DNA of 64,000 nt. Origin: Stieleria maiorica. GTDB lineage: Bacteria; Planctomycetota; Planctomycetia; Pirellulales; Pirellulaceae. Where the stretch lies: positions 9,265,615 through 9,329,614 of the forward strand of contig NZ_CP036264.1 of assembly GCF_008035925.1 (NCBI RefSeq), read 5' to 3'. The stretch's first letter is position 1. The number at the start of each line of letters is the position of its first letter. Position numbers and translations under genes: made by a program. Below the pieces are notes generated by a model, which saw only the letters and a program-made list of their open reading frames with translations, was not told the DNA's origin and did not search any database. Below, in pieces: positions 60,829 to 64,000 of this stretch.

Positions 60829-62217
60829 TCACCGCACCTCGCGGAATTCGCCGTTGCTCGGTTCGCTCAGGTTTCTTAGGAACGTGGCCATCAGCGGTTC
60901 GACGGCGATCGCGATCGTGTTGATCGTCACGTTGTGAACTTCGTTGCGGCGGAGGATATCCAACAGAATGGCCGAGGGATTGACGATCTGACCGGCCGTC
61001 GGTTCGCCATCGGTCAATAGGAACACTGCCTCCAGTTGCGGGTCAAAGCTGAGCGATTGTCGCAGCGCCGCGTAGGTGTTGGTCGAGCGACCGGCGGACA
61101 GGTATTCGACAAAACGCGTCGCGTTGCGTTTGTTTTCTTCGGTCGCTTGGACCAAATCCTCGCGCCACGCGCGGACTTCGTTGTCAAACACCAGGATTCC
61201 GAATTCGCATTGTTCATCCAGGCCATTGATCGCCGTGATCAGTTCCATTTTCGCGCGTTGGATGCGTGCGCGGCCGCCGACGACCGTCCGCATGCTGCCG
61301 CTGCGGTCGATCACGAACAGCAAGCGTTTGGCAAAGATATCGATGCCGTAATAGTGCGACGGTTTCAGCCGCTTTTCACGGGCGTAGGAGGCGGCGGATT
61401 TGGACGGTTGCAGCCCCATCCGCTCCGGCAGCGGCATCGACGATTTGCCATCCTGGCTGAGGATTGCGTTTGCTTTCGCCAAACCATCTGGTTCGGGGGA
61501 ATCGTTCTCCGCGGACAATCCGACCAAGCCTCGCCAGGCTTGAAATCGTTTCGCATCACCCCCGAAGTCGTCTTCGGTGATGTCTTGAAACTCCTGGTCC
61601 AAACGGTGAGCCAATTGCCCATCAACGCGATCAAACAATTTGGCCAGGCCTTCCCAGGCGTCGGGGTGGTTCATCTGTTTCAGCCCCCGTGCGAGCGTGA
61701 ACCGAAACCCGTAACTGTTTTCAAAGTGTTCCGATTCGATCAGACCGATCAGATCATCAATGGCGGCATGATGTTGGTTCTTGCTCAAGGTTCCGATCGC
61801 CGCCATCGCCCAGGTGACTCGTTCACAAGGGAGCAGCTCAACGAGCCCTTGTGTCGCTTCGGGACGATCGATTGTTCCGACGAAGTCGATCATCATTCGC
61901 ACGCCACCGGGAAGCTCTGGCTGGCCCAGTTGTTCGGCGCGGTCGAAGCGGCCATCCTTGCGGAGTGTCTCCAGGGCGTTGATGATGATCGGCAACGCAT
62001 ACAAGCGGCTTTGAAAGTCACTCGGGATCGACTGCAGGGCCGCAACACGTGCTTGGTCGTGTCGGCCGATCAGCAGCCGCCGGAAACGGGCTTCATTTCG
62101 ATCCGCCGCGGCCGCGTTTGGCGGGAAGGTCGCCAGCATCACTGTCAGAGCGGCCGCGAACGAGAGGACGTGCCGATGTGCGACAAAGCGAATCGTCGTC
62201 GCTGGACCGGGTGGCAT
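60829..62217 (-). CDS. Secreted protein with helical repeats and a VWA domain
   Basis: 462 aa. Signal peptide (HVLSFAAALTVMLATFPPNA), then HEAT-like helical repeats (about 40-235), then a von Willebrand factor A domain with the MIDAS motif DRSGS at 304-308 (LLFVIDRSGSM), Thr in RSTNTYAALRQ and the Asp in LLTDGEPTAGQ. Binds a metal ion and probably a partner protein. Start ATG 62217 has GGAG nine bases upstream. Confidence 0.92.
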   Translation of the reverse strand: MPPGPATTIRFVAHRHVLSFAAALTVMLATFPPNAAAADRNEARFRRLLIGRHDQARVAALQSIPSDFQSRLYALPIIINALETLRKDGRFDRAEQLGQPELPGGVRMMIDFVGTIDRPEATQGLVELLPCERVTWAMAAIGTLSKNQHHAAIDDLIGLIESEHFENSYGFRFTLARGLKQMNHPDAWEGLAKLFDRVDGQLAHRLDQEFQDITEDDFGGDAKRFQAWRGLVGLSAENDSPEPDGLAKANAILSQDGKSSMPLPERMGLQPSKSAASYAREKRLKPSHYYGIDIFAKRLLFVIDRSGSMRTVVGGRARIQRAKMELITAINGLDEQCEFGILVFDNEVRAWREDLVQATEENKRNATRFVEYLSAGRSTNTYAALRQSLSFDPQLEAVFLLTDGEPTAGQIVNPSAILLDILRRNEVHNVTINTIAIAVEPLMATFLRNLSEPSNGEFREVR

Positions 62218-62319
62218 GGAGGCGTTCTCCGCTGGAAGGATTGCCCAGAGCGAGAGGCAGGACGCGTTTGCAAACGTGTCCATCCTACCGCCTCGGACAC
62301 CCTAGGGTAAAGCGGAACC

Positions 62320-62440
62320 ACGCTGGTGTGCAAGCTTTCGCCGTCCGCGGTTTCTGCTTCGGGGACGACGGCTCTTCCGGGCGGTCGCGGTTCGCTACGA
62401 AGCAGCGAGGGGGAGTCGCCTGAAGGCTAGACACCAACGT
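62320..62440. repeat. Dispersed palindromic repeat, family B variant
   Basis: Ends ACGCTGGTGT and ACACCAACGT form an imperfect inverted pair; inner GTCGCCTGAAGGCTAGACACC matches the family B end. Confidence 0.78.
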
Positions 62441-62443
62441 GGG

Positions 62444-62854
62444 CTAGGGGGCATCGGATTCGATTTCTAGCGTCACCGGGGCGTCAAGTGTGGCGGGGAA
62501 TGTTCTGCCGGTCGTCAGCGTGATCACCAATTGATTGGCAGGCTGCAAGCGGGCGGTGATGTCGATGCGGATCGGGGCGGTCGTTTTCGACTGCTGGACG
62601 GACTGGTGAACAGACTGGTGGACGAGCGCGTCGTTGATCCGGATCTCAATCGATTCGGCGGTGTGGTGCGGGAGGGACAGCCAGACGACATCTGCCGGCG
62701 TCAGGCCGGTCGGTCGGTTGAAGACGCGTCGATAGCTGATGACAGAACCTTCGGGCGCGGTTGCTGGTGCGGTGTCGGGCACATCCACCTTCTGCGGAGG
62801 GGATTGTGGGTCGAGGGAACGCAACCAGGGGCGGCGAAGGCGAATCGTGTGCAC
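62444..62854 (-). CDS. Small protein of unknown function (about 136 aa)
   Basis: Reads as a beta-rich protein (SLPHHTAESIEIRINDALVH; LVITLTTGRTFPATLDAPVT). The region VISYRRVFNRPTGLTPADVV is predicted exposed. GTG 62854 is the only start between the terminator (62891..62930) and the body, without a clear binding site. No family recognised. It could instead be a fragment of a larger protein. Confidence 0.55.
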   Translation of the reverse strand: MHTIRLRRPWLRSLDPQSPPQKVDVPDTAPATAPEGSVISYRRVFNRPTGLTPADVVWLSLPHHTAESIEIRINDALVHQSVHQSVQQSKTTAPIRIDITARLQPANQLVITLTTGRTFPATLDAPVTLEIESDAP

Positions 62855-62890
62855 GGGGCTGGAAAGGAGGTCAAAGGGGGCAGCAAATAA

Positions 62891-62930
62891 GAAAACCGCT
62901 GGTGAATTGTCACCAGCGGTTTCGTTTTTT
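62891..62930 (-). terminator. Rho-independent terminator (two-directional)
   Basis: Perfect 13-bp stem AAACCGCTGGTGA/TCACCAGCGGTTT (62893-62905 with 62910-62922) with a 4-nt loop, T-rich on the minus strand (TTTTCTTATTT) and followed by six T on the plus strand. It terminates the surface-protein gene ending at 62952. Confidence 0.9.
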
Positions 62931-62951
62931 GAAAGGGATCGGATGCTGCGA

Positions 62952-64000
62952 TCAGAACTCGGACCCGATGATCTTGTCGATCGCGTTGCGATAGTCCTCG
63001 AATTCATCCTGGACCAGTTCTTCGCTGGTTTCGACGAAGTCAAAGTCGTCCATGCCGCCGAAGAATCGAACCCCCAGTCCGTCGCTGGTGACGACGAATT
63101 GATCCAGGTTCAATCGAGCCGACTTCACTTTGCCGTCGACCGCATCGATGATCGTCAGCAACGCGGCGTCACGGGCATCGTTGAGCACGACTTCGGCGAA
63201 TTCAGGGTCGAAGCCTTCACCGGCGACAAACATTTTCATCGTGCCGTCGGCATTCAGGTGGACCGAGCCGCCGCCCAAGCCCTCGGGCAGTTCCGAGGTG
63301 TCAATGATCCCGGCAGCGATGTAGGACTTGGCCAACAAGTCCAACCGCTGCTGGACGCCGATCAAACCGATCGCGTCGAGCATGGGGCCGGATGCCGATT
63401 GGCCGCCGGCGTCGCTGATCACGATCCGGCCGCGGGTGCTGCCGGTAAAGTGGACCGAGTCTGGAACGTCATACTCGACGACGTAGGTTCCCGGGAAGAT
63501 GCCGGTGAAGGAGTAGGCACCGTTCATGTCCGTCAGGACCGAAGCGACCGGAGTTTCGCCCGAGGAGGTGACTTCGTGCAGGCGGATGGTCACACCGGCG
63601 AGTCCTTTTTCGTCGGCATCTTTTACGCCGTTGCGAATCGGGGCCGCTCCGCCGCGGACCGCTTCGCTGTTTTCGATGTGGTCGATGAACAGCTGGCCCG
63701 AGATGGTCGATGGGACGATGGTCTGGCCGATGATCGTCACGGTTGCGGTCCGCGGGGCCGAGTTGCCGTTGTCGTCGCTGACGTTGTAATCGACGATGAT
63801 GACTTCGGATTCGCCGTCTTCCAGATCGACATAGGCTGCCGGATCGACCAACAGTCGGTTGTTGGCCGCGTCGATCGTCACACCGCGAGCGTCACCGCTG
63901 CGGATGGTTGCGTTGGTGACCGAGAGCGGGTCGCCGTTGGGGTCGCTGGATCCTTGGAGCAGATCGACCGTTCGGGCGGCGTCACTTTCGTTCAGCGTCA
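62952..64000 (-). CDS. C-terminal part of a large extracellular adhesin-like protein (partial)
   Basis: The reading frame is open to the right edge, so at least 349 aa of a longer protein are seen. In order: an Ig/cadherin-like repeat (TLNESDAARTVDLLQGSSDP ... VDYNVSDDNGNSAPRTATV), a CNA-B/SdrD-B-like domain (KGLAGVTIRLHEVTSSGETP; GAYSFTGIFPGTYVVEYDVP), and a C-terminal helical/acidic domain (QDEFEDYRNAIDKIIGSEF). Such proteins are secreted, large and repetitive in planctomycetes. There is no LPxTG or dockerin at the C-terminus; export or anchoring signal is unknown. Confidence 0.88.
   Translation of the reverse strand, partial: TLNESDAARTVDLLQGSSDPNGDPLSVTNATIRSGDARGVTIDAANNRLLVDPAAYVDLEDGESEVIIVDYNVSDDNGNSAPRTATVTIIGQTIVPSTISGQLFIDHIENSEAVRGGAAPIRNGVKDADEKGLAGVTIRLHEVTSSGETPVASVLTDMNGAYSFTGIFPGTYVVEYDVPDSVHFTGSTRGRIVISDAGGQSASGPMLDAIGLIGVQQRLDLLAKSYIAAGIIDTSELPEGLGGGSVHLNADGTMKMFVAGEGFDPEFAEVVLNDARDAALLTIIDAVDGKVKSARLNLDQFVVTSDGLGVRFFGGMDDFDFVETSEELVQDEFEDYRNAIDKIIGSEF

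Noticed and set aside
62855..63043. Longer form of the 62444 gene starting at 63043
   Set aside because: It would read through a strong terminator hairpin and into the upstream surface-protein gene in another frame.
1..64000. tRNA or rRNA genes
   Set aside because: No TPsiC-arm pattern (GGTTCRANYCC) outside coding sequence and no rRNA-like conserved block seen by eye; a tRNAscan-SE run would settle it.

Overview
The window is GC-rich, gene-dense bacterial chromosome that reads as Planctomycetota, most likely a Pirellulaceae member (Rhodopirellula/Stieleria-like). Evidence: two DUF1559 proteins with prepilin-type N-termini, a DUF1549/DUF1553 + DUF1501 gene pair driven by an ECF sigma factor, PQQ-propeller proteins starting EDWPQWRG, EF-hand proteins, many small secreted lipoproteins, and intergenic regions full of dispersed palindromes and short tandem arrays. 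I found no rRNA, tRNA, CRISPR array, phage or transposase gene. About 53 protein genes can be supported; one runs off the right edge.

Layout. 0-3 kb: LysR regulator flanked by two small lipoproteins, then a DUF1559 gene with a clear terminator and a heptamer array. 3-10 kb: PQQ propeller, a pseudo-HtrA/PDZ protein, a TPR lipoprotein, two small secreted proteins and an EamA transporter. 10-20 kb: PP2C phosphatase, SDR, SET-domain protein, PriA, NadD, FMN reductase, two proteins of less certain role. 20-26 kb: Nudix hydrolase, cobalamin adenosyltransferase, the nitrogen pair GlnB (PII) and GlnD, a Cys-rich secreted protein. 26-33 kb: operon ECF sigma factor, anti-sigma-like membrane protein, coiled-coil protein, DUF1549/DUF1553 protein, DUF1501 protein. 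33-36 kb: ROK protein and xylose isomerase (sugar metabolism). 36-41 kb: seven-EF-hand/P-domain protein and a secretin-N-domain protein without the channel domain. 41-44.5 kb: SDR, pyruvate kinase translationally coupled to a small-molecule-kinase-like protein. 44.5-47.7 kb: BlaI/BlaR1-type regulator and membrane protease pair with a non-penicillin-binding sensor. 47.7-53.1 kb: a seven-gene operon of three GspF-like membrane proteins, three pseudopilin-like proteins and a DUF1559 pilin-like protein. 53.5-64 kb: metallophosphoesterase/LamG protein, RNA cyclic phosphodiesterase, YheT-like hydrolase, a two-gene unknown membrane operon, a HEAT-like/VWA protein, and the end of a giant surface protein.

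The best candidate for an undescribed system is the 47.7-53.1 kb operon: it has the platform and pilin parts of a type II secretion/type IV pilus machine, with the platform gene present three times in divergent form and no ATPase, secretin or peptidase beside it. Other points of interest are two enzymes that have lost their catalytic residues (pseudo-HtrA, pseudo-transglutaminase), a transporter whose first membrane helix lies upstream of any normal start codon, and at least seven families of intergenic repeats, three of which begin exactly in a stop codon.
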